Positions 35,901 through 46,742 of a stretch of DNA of 64,000 nt are shown here, piece after piece. The notes beneath the pieces were generated by a model that searched no databases, was not told the DNA's origin, and worked only from the letters and a program-made list of their open reading frames with translations. This DNA is from Saturnia japonica (taxonomy: Eukaryota > Arthropoda > Insecta > Lepidoptera > Saturniidae), in the NCBI GenBank assembly GCA_033032175.1, contig CM065313.1:17647327-17711326 (forward strand), read 5' to 3'. A program made the position numbers and the translations under genes. Position 1 is the stretch's first letter. Every line of letters starts with the position of its first letter.

Positions 35901-38900
35901 TCTATTCGATCAAATGACAGAGCTTCGCTTGGCGTCATTCGAAAGAAATAAACTTGAATAGTAAAACTTGTTTTTACAACGTTTTATTAAACTTGGTTGG
36001 TATTCAGTACGGGTCAAATCTTGCAACTGAATTTTAAAACAGTTATCTACAACCGATTGAGCTGGAATTTTGCATACACGTTCAGTTCGGATGACAATGC
36101 ATGGTTAGTTAAGTGACATAATTCAAAATCCATTATAGCGGACTCCCAAAGATGGCGAAGAAGTTATTTTTATGCACCCCCATGATATGGGTATCAAATA
36201 AAAGGGTTTGATGAGAAGAAGACGAAAAAAAAAATTAACTAAAAAACTTTATAATAACAAGCTTTTATATATTATATTTATAATAACAAAATAACAGATT
36301 TTACTAAATGCATATGAAATTATATACGATACCTAAAAAAAAAGCGCATTTTTAAAATTGTTATCTGTCTGTTTGTTCCGGGCAATCTCCGAAACGGTTG
36401 GAACGATTTTGACGGGACTTTTACTGATAGATAGACTAATTTTATTTTAGAAAAAGAATTAGGAATTCCGCACAAATAAAAAAAATGAACATGGTGAATC
36501 AATTTGGGCGCTTAAATGGCTTATGCTAGGTAAACAATAAGAAATATAGCAAATTAAAGTACTACATAATTATAGGCATTAAAAGACCTACAAAAAACTC
36601 CGGGCGAGTATACATCTATTTTTTAAGGAACACCCACAATAAGCATTTTTGTCTTTAAAATAGCCGGGAGCGGGGGAGCAAGATTCGCGCGGGCGTTCTG
36701 TAGTCCATGTGAGCGAAGCCACGGGCACAGCTAGTTCATAAATAAACGATTTGTCTCGGTCAATTCGAATGATTAATGAATGACGTTATCAATGATGACG
36801 TCGTACTTTTCTAAGTGACTCGTTTTTATTAACCCCAATACATACATACATACCAAATCGTTAGAGCCGTTTCAGAAAACTAGAATGACGTATAATTATG
36901 CATACAAGAATTATTCGTTTAATAGCATTAGATAAGTGTTAAGGTCGTCTGGCTTTAGATTTCCTATGAAGTCAAACTTCAAGTCAGCAGTGCCATAATA
37001 ATAATTATCTTTAGCTACGATAAACAATACAATTCTAAATGTTTTTAGCATATAGCAATTGTTTAGGCTAAAATTGTGCAAAGTAAAATGGGTTGCCCAT
37101 CCTTGTCACTTCTCTTTCCCTATCACCCAAACACATTGTTATCATATATTACGCAGCGAGGCTAGCGGCCAACCAACGGCGTTCCTTCATATTGTTACAA
37201 CCGTCGGTTTTATTAAAAATGCCGATATTTGACGTGAAGAAGATTTGTTTCAATTTCACACAGTTACGAATTACACGAACTCACAACACTTATTTATTAC
37301 ACTGTGGTTTCGCTTCCTTTTTATCGCTTTATAATTCAAAACTGAACTGCCTCGGCGCCGCGTCTGTGTCGCTTAAATACCTACACTAAACGATCGCAGA
37401 AAAATCGTGAATTATCGCTAACTTTCTTGATGTTTAGTTTCTATGCCTACTCGATGACGTAATCGAGGCGATAAGCCCTATACATGTGTGTGTGTAAACT
37501 GCGATGTTTACACAAACATGCGCCGCGGTTGTTTACGACGCGAACATTATTTCGAAATCCTGAGAAGTTTGTAGTTGCTTCGAAATATTTCGGGAACAGG
37601 ATTTTTCTATCTTTTAATAGGGTTGTAACAGGTCGTAACAGTATAACAATCATCCAAGTCTCAAATTCACTAAAATCAAATTAGAAATAAGTAGATCCGC
37701 AAAAGAGCCAAAGTAACTGACATAGCTCTAAGAATTGCTAGAATTAAGTAGTGGGCGCGGCACATCACTCATAGGGTGCATGGCCAATAGGGCCAGAGTT
37801 CTCGAGTTGCGGACACGTACCGGTAGACGCAGCGTGTCCAGACCCGCCACTAAGTGTGTCTTATATACTTATACTAAATTATATTGTATTTCCAAATTAT
37901 TAAAGTGTTTACTCCAACTTTGTGTGCAATGTGAAGCGGAAGAGGAGGTCTCCCAAACGGCGGCGTAAACGTAGCATTGGGTACTATAATTAACCTGTCC
38001 TTTCTAATGTTGTTGTGCACAATTTAAAGACGTGACAAAAATCAATAAACGATAAGACAACATAACCGACAATAAAGAATTAGCGCGTTCAACACGCACA
38101 CATACTGGACACCCTATTCAGTGGCTATGACTTAGCAGTCTTAGTATACATAAAACAAGTAATAGATATTTCTGAGTTTTTTTTTGGGGAATCTCGAACT
38201 GTCACGATGTGGTTTTATTTAAAATCATAGACAACGTTATTTGGTGGTTATAATATTGGTGGCATTATGTAATTTTATATTCTAGTAATTAATTTTATGT
38301 ACATACTATGTAATTAGCACTGCACCTGCACTTTATGTGTAAGTATAAATTTACATTATAAGCCAGCTAAAACATTCTTACATTTTAAATTTATTTTTGT
38401 AGTTTATAATCTGTGATGAGTGCAGTTTTTTTTTGAACTGACTATACTGTTAGCCTTAAGGGCCCTGAAACCTCAGACGGCTTTTACAGCTTCTCCGTGA
38501 TTTGGGGACGAGCGCTTAAGGCACTCGGCCGCAAAAGTAAACACATTGCTTTTTTTTTTAGAACTGACTATACTTTTATTCTTAGAGGCCCTGAAGCCGC
38601 TGCGGCTTTGACAACTTCACCGAACTTGGATATTCAAGCTCATAAAGACATTGCCCCAATCCTCCGTTTATATAGCGCGAGCGGCGCAACGAGGCGAGGC
38701 GCCTACTTGTCGCGAACGGGACGTCGCGTCGTAGGCGGCGGTAGATTAAAAACATTTATTTTTAGACTGCCTGCGTGCGCCGATATATAGTTTGGTTATT
38801 GTGCACAAGTGAATAATAATAGCCAGACACAGGAATTTAAGTTACCAAAAAAACTCCCACAAGTTTTAACAAGAGAGCCACCATCTGTCTTGTTAAAGAG

Positions 38901-41900
38901 TTTTTCGAACTCGTGAAGATCAGAAAAATATTCTATCCAAGTGACACATTAGCATAATTGTGAATTGCAAACGTTATCATTAAATAAGAAGAAGAAGAAA
39001 TAGATATATTATTATTTTTAATGAAATATGTTATTTTTACCTCTTTCTCTACAAGGTTGCAGTAGTCGTCTCTGATTTGGAAGTACAAACCGAGGATCGC
39101 AGTCATCTTGCTGAAGTCCGATTTATTTTCACTAAACAGTTGCATTAGACGTATCGCCAACATGAACAAGCCACCGGTTTCTGTATTTAGAGTGATCGAT
39201 TACTATTCTGTCATTGAATATTGCAATTATTTTAAACTGTAATTCCAATATTATTACAAATTTATTTATCTTATATAATACTAACTGTGCCCGCGGCTTA
39301 GCTCGCGTGGACGACAGAAGAACGCGTAGTGCTTATAAAAATCGTAGTTTCTTATAACTTTAATAATTTTTTATTGAATGAAAATATCATGATTTTTTTA
39401 ATAAGAATTAAGTATCTAAGAACTGAAACAAAAAAATATGATCAAAATCTATGCAGTAGTTTTTGCGTGATGAGAGCACAACGCAAACCTCAATCATTTT
39501 ATTTATATACTTAGATTATTTATTTTTATATTTTTCTCGGACTTTGAATTTTATACCTTCGATTTGTTTAATTATTTTCGAAATGATTTCTGTATACTGA
39601 AACGATGTATTATTTTATTATATTTTACCTATACACGTATTTTCATAGAATTGCACGTGTTTCTCTGTTGATATTCCTTCAGATATTGTTTTAAAATTAT
39701 GTATTTGATTATAAATTATAGTATTAGAACCCAATATAACCAAGAGTTAATAATCAACTTACTTTTGATTGTCATCTCCTTGTATTCCTCTTCAGACGGA
39801 CATTGGAAGTTGTCGCGCCAGTATATCTCCATACCCTGACCTCGATGCAATTCTAGAAGCTGTTCTGTGTACACAGTTGTAGCCTGTAAATGTTTTTATA
39901 CTTGCTTAATGCCACATTATTTAAATAAAAAATATACTTTACATTTTTACATATTACTTTTAAAAGTTCCAATAATGAATAGATATTAATTTACAGGTAT
40001 TACTTTCAACATATAAAGTGTTTTTAAGACAATGTTTCAAAAGTCGTCTACTCTCGTATTATTTTCTTAATAACTTGCAGAGATGTCTCATCAAAAAGAC
40101 ACAGGGTCCATAGATATGTTTAAAAGCCAGCACCCACAGAGCTCATTCTAAATTTATAAAAACCGTTCAAAATAAAATAAAAAAACCAAAGACCCAAAGC
40201 GTAGGTTTCTATCTACTTCCTAATTACCAAATTTTGTCGGCTTTTTTAAAGTAATATAAAAGTCCTCTTTTTTATGACAGGTTAAATACATTTTTTGTAC
40301 GGGCTATAACCGCAATTTTAAACCGAATCAGTGAAGTAATTGGATTAAATCTATTGACTGAAGTACCTGTGCAAATGGTCGCAATATGGTTGAAGTTGCT
40401 ATCAAAAGTTGGTGTTATTTAAACTGTCATATGTTTAAGTCAAAACTTACCATGGGATGCCCTAACTCCAGTGTTTTCTGAAGGGCAATCACCATGGCAT
40501 AATTAGCAGCGTTGATTGTGGTAGCCACACCGTAAATAGAATGGGCCACCGGTATTCCACGTCTCAATATGCTGTTGTCTTGGATGTCGTCGATCCTGTT
40601 CAATTAAACTACTGTTAACTTTTTTATTAATAACTATTTTAATGAAATTATTTACACTAAAATTAATAAAACAAGTATAAAAATAATCGACGCTTTACGA
40701 GCTACGATAAGCCGCGCTATAGCTTTGGTCTCGCGATCGTAACGATAAACGTTGCGTTGTTGGTTCCGCGGCGTAGCCGTCTGTGTATATGGAGAAGCGG
40801 TCAAATGATTTTTCCGCCACTACTAAAAAGTAGATGTGTCAACATGAACAACTTTTTTCACTATTAAACCTTACGTGTTTTGCCTTTATTTCGATATAGA
40901 GAAGGGTAATTGCGAATTCATTGTAACAAATTATCTTCAAACAAATTCATATCGACCCGTGACGCGCACCGCAGCGTTACACGATCTCGACGCTGCGGTG
41001 CACAGAATACCCGCTCGCTTGCTCCTCGCCGCTGACGCAAAACTAAGCAAAAGACCATTCTAGACGTTTTTATACGTTGTGCGTTACGATCGCGATATCA
41101 AAGCTTTAGGAAGGTCACCGTCGTTTTGGGGATAACTGTACATTTAGAAGCTGTGAATATATTTTACGAAAGGAGGATAAAATAATATTCGACGTGACGT
41201 TAGGTAACTAACTATGACTTGTAGGCACATAATTCATTAATATTTTAAAGGCGTTCGTAACAACAATATCGACGATGTACCGACACCTAATTTATATTCA
41301 TGTACGAATGTACGACATCCTAATATCTTATAATAATTCGTAATGTGATATATGATTCTGGTGATTCATTTAACTCAGTTAGTCATCGAGTCATAAATTG
41401 TATAAATAGTTCCAACAATTACGGCCAATTGACTCGCGTTAGGAACACGCCAGAAAATAATTCTAAAATAAACATATCTTCAAGGGAATATTCTTAATTT
41501 ACTTTGTATTCTATTTTAACTATAAACGTAAACTTTTACTTTAATATTGATTATTCAAGACTAATGAGCTGATGAGGATGAGGGAATAGAGAACTGCCTC
41601 CGAAAGGTGTTTGAATTAAACCTCAAATATCATGAATTTGATTAGCTCCATGGTCGATGTTGGTTGTTATGGTTGGTTAAGATTTGGCGATGGTATCATG
41701 TATGTTAATTTATTAGGGATGTTACGGACATGATATTTCAGATTGGATTCGGATATCCGATAGCTTCGGTTACGGAGTTTCATAACATCCTGATGTTATT
41801 AAAAAAACAAATCATCCAACAAAAAGTAATACGTCAGCAAGGTAATCTAAGAAACGCATTTTCCTTGATATGAGAACACCCAAATCCAGAACAACTAGAT

Positions 41901-44900
41901 TTTATAAATTCAGAAGTATTCTGCCCGTTTAGCCTAGTGGTCGTAACGATTACTATGCTCTCGAGGTCCTGGGTTCCCGGGTTCAGGAATCTGTTATTGG
42001 GTTTTTCTATAAAATTATAAGTAGCAACTCGGAGTTTGGCTTTGTGCCAGATTAATCGCAATAGGCTTGCCTCCTATTACATGGGACCTTAAAACATACC
42101 TGGCGAACTGCAGTGGGTGTACATTAGTACACCTCTGCCTAACCCTTTGGGGATACAGGCATAAATTCCAGTTTAATGTCCTATGGAATTATACTGTGGG
42201 GTTCAAGCAGCTGAGGTAGATACTATATTTCTAATACAAAAACGGGCAGTTCGAGCAATTTATGATATAGGACCACGCGAATCATTGTGGAATAAATTTC
42301 AAGAATTTAGTATCTTAACTTTGCCTTCCCAATACATCTAGGAAAATATAATGTATGTTCGGAAAAATGAAGATAATTTTGAACCTGTAATTAACACTCA
42401 CAATTTCAATACTAGAAATAAATATAAAATAGTCATTCCGTCTTTTAGACTTAGTAAAACAAACAAAAGTTTTTTAGATAATTGTTTTAGGTTCTATGAT
42501 AAACTTCCTAACACATTACCGATTTGCCGGATAATAAATTCAAGAATCATGTTAAGCTGGTTTTATTGTCAAAAGGGTATGTATTATAGGGTGGCTGATT
42601 ACGTGAATGATGGAGATGTCTGGATGTGATTCCCTCTCTGTACATCTACTGAAAATGATAATAACCAACTATATATAATTAAATATTGTAAAACCAATTT
42701 ATAACAAAATAAGATGCTGATAAGCCCGATCGAGTTTCTTGTCGATTCTTCTCGATGGCTGGTATGTTTTCCGAACCGGTGGTAGTGTTTTGACATTCAT
42801 AAGTGCCTTCTTGGGCCTAAATTTAATAAAAGATATTTTGATTTGATTTGATTATTGGTATGTATGTATTAATACAAATGTTTAAAAAGCTCATATATCT
42901 ACATAATATTGTTTCCTGTAATAGGCAAAAGGTAGCTTAGAATACTGTGATCCCGATAGTCACAGAAGATTAAATCTTCACTGGAACCAGGGCGTTTTTA
43001 GATAAAACACTGATTTGTCACATACTTGAGATGCTGCTTGTGGATAGCGTGAGGCGAACCACATGTTTTGTTATAGATATAACATGACATGATTAATTCC
43101 GAGAGCACGATCATGATGTCATGATATGAGCCTCTGTCACAAAATACCAAGATCAAAATGAATACAACATTTCCAAGTAATCTTTCGCATAATTTTTTTT
43201 TCATTGTTTAATATATACTTTTAGCAAACACGCTCACGCGATTCCCGACGAGGTCAGATTCATCTTTATTTTAATTAACACTGTTTTTTTATTGCACCGC
43301 GGCATTCCATAAATGTAGACGATTTAGCATTATGCAATTAATTTATTAGATCAAAACATAGATGTCTTTAGGTATCTATTTATTTATCTGTATACAGCAG
43401 CTTATACTATCCTAAATCAACTATTAATAATATTTTAATAACATATTTTTTAATAAACCTTTACACAACTAAAAAATACAAATTTACTTATAATTGCACA
43501 CACATTCATAGAAACTAGCGTACGCCCAATATAAATCGAAATTCGACCAGCGACTTTTTTAATCATAGACTATTTTCTGTTTGACAATTTTATTATGAAC
43601 CTAAACAATGAATATTATATCACTAGCTGTCACTTTTCATTGATTGTCAATGTCAATATAATGGGGGGGTCTTACGTAGTATTGTATTCTCTTTGATGAG
43701 GGGTCTAAGTTCAATGGCACTGGTCGGTTTATGATTCGCAGTATTAATTTATTTTATTTAATATATTAGTAACAGATATTATAGATAAATTTTAGCTTTC
43801 TGAAATCCTCTATATAAACTTTAACCATGCCAAATCTCAGTCATCTGTGCACGCAATACGCTTAACTTTTTAAGCAGCGTACAAAGTTTTTGCTTCACGT
43901 ATTAATAACTCTTTACAGCACTAACAAACGTGTTTAAAGTGAGACGCTAAATGTGGCTTATGATAGTTTGTCTCTGATATACAGCTATAGATAATTATTA
44001 TAAAGCTCAACGTTTCTCATCTGTCTGTCGATTTATGTTCATTTCCCGCAAGAACCAATTATCCAACTTATACTTAAAAATTATATTTTTTTTATTAATT
44101 TTTGATATTATTTCAGAAAAATACACAATATACCCGGCGCGATGGCGGAAACCGCAAGTTCGGCTTCAACACTTTGATTCGTCTATAATAATATTGCTAT
44201 ACCTATTGCTTAGTTTTCTAGTAACGAATTTAAATTTTTTAGGGTGTAAATCTTTACTAATATCTACTCTGTAACATCGTTATTATTTCTCCATTTAAGT
44301 CACGGTTCTTAACGTTTTATAAAACAACGCACGCCGAAAAGTAAAAGACCCCAAGTACGGTGAAGCTGTCAAAGCCACAGCGGCTTTAGGCCCCTAAGGC
44401 TAAACAGTGTAGTCTCAGTTCTAAAAAAAAAACAAAGTAAAAGAAAATGATTTCCATACAAAATCAATCATTTTATCTGCCAGTTAGTATTATAGGCCGT
44501 AGGCCTATAGAGAGACTAGATCATGAGTAACGAAATATTTAGAACAATGTCTATGCCCATTTTTCTTCGAATTACATTTTTGTTTCTCGCATTACCGAAT
44601 TACTGATTCCGCAAAAATGGTGCGGTTATGGAATCGGATTCCTACGCACTATGCTAGCGATTCGACCATCGGGTTTTTCCACACAGGTATGCCCCAGAAA
44701 TGAGCAATAAACCGCGGGCATCATTTCAGGTGTGACATTTGCGAGGGCGGTCCGACTGATGAAGTAACTCCATGCTATAAAAGATCGCAGCTAAATAACC
44801 TTGTATTGTGTTCCTGCAGTGTATAGGGTTGTCAGAGTTCCTTGGGGAAGAAGAGTTGAATATAGGCCATTAAGTGATACCTCTGGTGTTACAAGTGTAC

Positions 44901-46739
44901 TAACTGCTTACCTTCAGACAGGTCGCATGTTTATTCACCACTTTAATTACACAAAAAAAGGTTACACAACCACTGGGCATGCAGCCGGGCTTGCCAGCAT
45001 AGTCTGTAAATTTGTAACCTAACCTTATAACATGTAACCTTAAAGCAAATAAAAGTTAGTCTTACAATAAGCTAGAGTTGTGTAGCATCTGAACAATTTC
45101 ACCAACAGCTCGAAGCTTTTCATCTGATATCTTTAGCCAGTAGTTGAAAGCTGATGCAAGCTTCGTGCGAATCTGCTTGCCTGGCACTTGCTGGATATAA
45201 GTGTACGGCATTAGGATTTTCTGTGAAATTACATTTATTAGTTAACATTCATGCAGTTAATACAAACAGCTAAGCTACAACAAGGACATACAATTTTTTT
45301 ACACATTAATTAATCATTAATTTTCATTAAATATTACTTCTTTGCTGATGATTTTACAAAGTATTTATAATTTTATTTATTCATGTTTTCAACCATTTAT
45401 TTTATAAATAGATAAATAAATGTCAATAATAAATAAATAAGGGCTCACAATATCACACATGGCCATTTAATTCCAAACTAAGCAAAGCTTATATTATGGT
45501 AAATAACAGTTGATATACATACATTGATAGATATAATTTCCATGTTTATAAAAATTATTACATTTTACGTAATGATAAGAAAGATACTCTAGAAGCAAAC
45601 AATGATTATTCAGTGATTTAATGCTATTAACACTTCAATACAAATGAAAAGTGAGGTAAGGATTTTACAAAGTAAAATAAGAAAATGCAAAACAAAATTT
45701 TTGGTTTACTGTAACTATGCTATAAAGACTAAGTGAGGTTTGCTATAACATATAGAAAAGTAATTAATTATATATTGTTTAGATAGCAGTTCTTACACTA
45801 ACAGTTGGTGGTGTAACTACCATGGGTGGCACTTAGGGTGGCAAATAATGCTTGTCAGGTTAGAGCAGGAAAAGGTAAAATATATTTTGGTCAGTTTATA
45901 AAGAATGCTTAGATCACTGCTTAGAATAATAATATAAACTATAAGAATCATTTAATATTTTTTTTAATTAAACCTATTTATCTGTTGTTGCAAACTTCTC
46001 TTACACCAATGAAAACAGCATTAAATAAACAAATGAATGATGTTCAACAAAGAAAATGGAACAATATCTTGGTATCTAATTTATTATGAAAAAGTAGTAG
46101 TGGTTGTCTTTTTAAAGGGTATTTATAGTATTTACAGAGTAAATTATTATAATATATTTGTTATAATTTATTATTATATTTTTATTAAAATGAAGGGGAT
46201 TGTTATAAAAAAATACTTAATATTAAACAGTTAGAACTTTTAAAGATAATGTCTAAAATAGGTACATGAATAAAATTACAAAATTTGAAAATTTTTTCCT
46301 CACAAGCCTATACAATTTTTTTTCTCTACCATCTTTTACCGTTTAACTGGTAACATATTATTATAGAAACATATTATTATGTCTATAAAAAATTCTTATG
46401 GAATAATAAAAACATCATTCAAGAGTACATACGTATTGCGTGTCAATAGTGACTACATATTAAAAATTTGTTATTTCTTTTAATTTACTCGCCCCAGAAG
46501 TCGGCACGACGCTTCACACATTGCAACATTTTATTGTTTATTACTAATGCTAAACATTATGTCTCTACCAACTAAAAAATTCTTGAAAATTATAAATTCA
46601 AACATTTTTTTAATTTTTATACTATCTTTCGAGAAACGCGGTGGAACTTAATATAGTAATAAAATACTAAATAAATATGTTTAACAGCACTTACATCGTC
46701 TTGATAATTCTCGTTACTTTTATTTACAGTTTGAGACAT
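32844..46739 (-). CDS. Geranylgeranyl diphosphate synthase, complete gene of 8 exons
   Basis: Type III GGPP synthase condenses farnesyl diphosphate with isopentenyl diphosphate to give GGPP for protein prenylation; it is the insect homologue of Drosophila quemao. Exons, 5' to 3': 46739-46695, 45220-45066, 40595-40451, 39883-39763, 39180-39041, 35846-35744, 34567-34440 and 32969-32844. All have AG/GT borders and agreeing phases, giving 963 bases, 320 residues plus stop. The first aspartate motif DDIQD is at residues 69-73 (exon 2/3 joint) and the second, DDYCN, at 193-197, the DDxxN form usual for type III enzymes. Other family blocks are [39 protein letters not shown] and [11 protein letters not shown]. 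Length is normal. No lesion is seen. Introns 2 and 7 hold SINEs and LINEs. Confidence 0.96.
33036..33120 (+). repeat. SINE head, 5' half of a SINE split by a LINE
   Basis: A tRNA-like head: A-box-like 'ttagcctagtggtcg' and a perfect B box 'ggttcgattcc', ending 'gcaaagtgtt'. The SINE continues at 34017 ('gttattgggttt'), so the intervening LINE inserted into it. It lies in GGPP synthase intron 7. Confidence 0.9.
33121..34016 (-). mobile_element. Jockey/CR1-type LINE, 5'-truncated, inserted in a SINE
   Basis: On the - strand a 210-residue frame (33961-33329) encodes the region after the reverse transcriptase core: [33 protein letters not shown] and [14 protein letters not shown], standard for Jockey/CR1-like ORF2. 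It ends at a stop and is followed by an ATTT-type tail (seen on + as repeated TTTA at 33120-33137). The frame is uninterrupted, so the insertion is fairly young. Catalytic residues and the endonuclease are missing. Confidence 0.88.
34017..34183 (+). repeat. SINE tail, 3' half of the split SINE
   Basis: It begins 'gttattgggttt' and runs through 'ctcggagtttggcttcgtgc', 'cctattacatgggacc' and 'gtacacctctgcctaaccc' to 'ggggatacaggcgtgatga', co-linear with the uninterrupted copy at 41914-42166. Confidence 0.9.
34440..34567 (-). CDS. GGPP synthase exon 7
   Basis: 128 bp. Two bases complete His237 begun in exon 6, then 42 codons: [40 protein letters not shown]. The acceptor is ataatcag and the donor GAG|GTAAAT. 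Confidence 0.94.
34580..35380. other. GGPP synthase intron 6, no recognised element
   Basis: A GC-rich patch at 34905-34960 (alternating 'cggcg' motifs) stands out from AT-rich surroundings. No transposon ends or exons are seen. Confidence 0.35.
35385..35490 (-). repeat. Family B, decayed - strand copy
   Basis: On the - strand 'gactacactgacactaaagc' and 'ggcttttacagctttaccgg' parallel the family B consensus at 38558-38640. Substantial divergence. Confidence 0.5.
35744..35846 (-). CDS. GGPP synthase exon 6
   Basis: 103 bp, 34 codons plus one base. The acceptor is ttctag and the donor CTTC|GTATCC. It encodes [19 protein letters not shown] and [15 protein letters not shown]. The donor was chosen because it makes His237 with exon 7; reading on instead gives an unrelated short tail. 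Confidence 0.92.
36305..36737 (+). repeat. Lepidopteran non-autonomous repeat, near full-length
   Basis: It begins 'actaaatgcatatgaaatta', carries the signature 'gtctgtttgttccgggcaat' and 'ctccgaaacggttgg', and ends 'gtgagcgaagccacgggcac' plus 'agctagt'. A parallel copy at 58160-60310 contains the mariner. Ends at 9780-9860, 39281-39320 and 48080-48116 belong to the same family. No coding capacity. Class (SINE-like, RTE-derived or Helitron) not decided here. Confidence 0.75.
37700..37860 (+). pseudogene. RTE-type LINE fragment
   Basis: One frame reads [13 protein letters not shown] then stop, then [11 protein letters not shown]. The neighbouring frame reads [19 protein letters not shown]. 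This order matches the RTE ORF2 C-terminal region (KVTDIA..IA.LKW.WAGHI, then VLEWRPRTG.RSVGRP). Stops and a frameshift show it is dead. It lies in GGPP synthase intron 5. Confidence 0.75.
38440..38640 (+). repeat. Two adjacent copies of family B
   Basis: Copies at about 38440-38520 and 38558-38640 both carry 'gaactgactatac...ttag' and 'ccctgaa.cc...cggctttgac/tac'. They lie about 120 bases apart in the same orientation, a local tandem duplication in GGPP synthase intron 5. Confidence 0.7.
38785..38890 (-). repeat. Dispersed repeat family A, - strand copy
   Basis: 'gtttggttattgtgcacaag' and 'agagagccaccatctgtctt' are the reverse complement of blocks at 21341-21940 and 32595-32770. Confidence 0.65.
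39041..39180 (-). CDS. GGPP synthase exon 5 (second aspartate motif)
   Basis: 140 bp. Two bases complete Lys156, then 46 codons: [20 protein letters not shown], then [19 protein letters not shown]. The acceptor is aatacag and the donor GAG|GTAAAA. DDYCN (193-197) is the second aspartate-rich motif, which binds magnesium and the allylic substrate. Confidence 0.96.
39281..39515 (-). repeat. 'acagctagt' repeat family, - strand copy
   Basis: It starts 'actaactgtgcccgcggctt', the reverse complement of the family terminus at 36708-36737. It lies in GGPP synthase intron 4. Confidence 0.65.
39763..39883 (-). CDS. GGPP synthase exon 4
   Basis: 121 bp, 40 codons plus one base. The acceptor is ttacag and the donor AAAA|GTAAGT. 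It encodes [40 protein letters not shown]. The [10 protein letters not shown] block is diagnostic of type III GGPP synthases. Confidence 0.96.
40451..40595 (-). CDS. GGPP synthase exon 3 (first aspartate motif)
   Basis: 145 bp. One base completes Leu67, then 48 codons starting [20 protein letters not shown] and ending [12 protein letters not shown]. The acceptor is ttgaacag and the donor CATG|GTAAGT. DDIQD (69-73) is the first aspartate-rich motif. Confidence 0.96.
40722..41110. mobile_element. Probable MITE with imperfect terminal inverted repeats
   Basis: The left 'tagctttggtctcgcgatcg' plus 'taacg' is matched by the right end, reverse-complemented, 'agctttgatatcgcgatcgt' plus 'aacg'. The interior is CpG-rich and contains a perfect hairpin: 'gcaccgcagcg' near 40968 against 'cgctgcggtgc' near 40991. 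It has no coding potential and lies in GGPP synthase intron 2. Confidence 0.6.
41111..41910. other. GGPP synthase intron 2, non-coding
   Basis: AT-rich sequence without recognisable repeats or exons. Confidence 0.35.
41914..42166 (+). repeat. tRNA-derived moth SINE, uninterrupted copy
   Basis: The head 'gcccgtttagcctagtggtc' is followed by 'gaggtcctgggttc', 'ttattgggtttttctat', 'cctattacatgggacc', 'gtacacctctgcctaaccc' and 'ggggatacaggc'. It is the reference copy for 1172-1386 and 33036/34183. A LINE fragment starts directly at its 3' end. Confidence 0.9.
42167..42852 (+). pseudogene. Jockey/CR1-type LINE fragment with GATTT tail
   Basis: Frames read [10 protein letters not shown], then [29 protein letters not shown], then (42351-42629) [20 protein letters not shown] and [16 protein letters not shown], the region after the reverse transcriptase core of Jockey-like ORF2. 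It ends in a TTGATTTGATTTGATT tail (42837-42852), a common moth LINE terminus. A stop and frameshifts interrupt it. Confidence 0.8.
43525..43910 (+). repeat. Dispersed repeat pair, copy 2 (partner 4784-5135)
   Basis: Shares 'catagactattttctgtttg', 'ggggtctaagttcaatgg', 'agtaacagatattatagata' and 'aactttaaccatgcc' in order with 4784-5135. It lies in GGPP synthase intron 2. Confidence 0.75.
44340..44430 (-). repeat. Family B, - strand copy
   Basis: On the - strand: 'gaactgagactacactgttt', 'agccttaggggcctaaagcc' and 'gctgtggctttgacagcttc', parallel to 25105-25195. Confidence 0.65.
44720..44860 (+). repeat. Short dispersed repeat, copy 2
   Basis: 'aagatcgcagctaaataacc' and 'gtattgtgttcctgcag' resemble 4345-4445. 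The continuation 'tagggttgtcagagttcctt' looks like a retroelement 3' region. Confidence 0.4.
45066..45220 (-). CDS. GGPP synthase exon 2
   Basis: 155 bp, 51 codons plus two bases. The acceptor is atttcacag and the donor TTATT|GTAAGA. It encodes [36 protein letters not shown] and [17 protein letters not shown] carries the conserved basic residues that bind the isopentenyl diphosphate. Confidence 0.96.
45240..46690 (-). other. GGPP synthase intron 1
   Basis: Very AT-rich intron. The open frame at 46037-46234 (+) is composition-driven. No repeat pair or exon is recognised. Confidence 0.45.
46695..46739 (-). CDS. GGPP synthase exon 1 and start codon
   Basis: 45 bp, [15 protein letters not shown], donor GAT|GTAAGT. 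The ATG at 46739 has A at -3 and gives a family-typical length. The same frame stays open upstream to ATGs at 46826 and 46871, which would add 29 or 44 residues (MIVKSWICHICGTVQ...). I prefer the downstream ATG because the extension has no family character, but a longer isoform is possible. Confidence 0.85.
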
Positions 46740-46742
46740 TTT

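Noticed and set aside
39041..40595. Farnesyl diphosphate synthase
   Set aside because: The IYWRDN block, the DDYCN second motif and the [11 protein letters not shown] region fit type III GGPP synthase; farnesyl synthases carry a different second motif and a longer chain.
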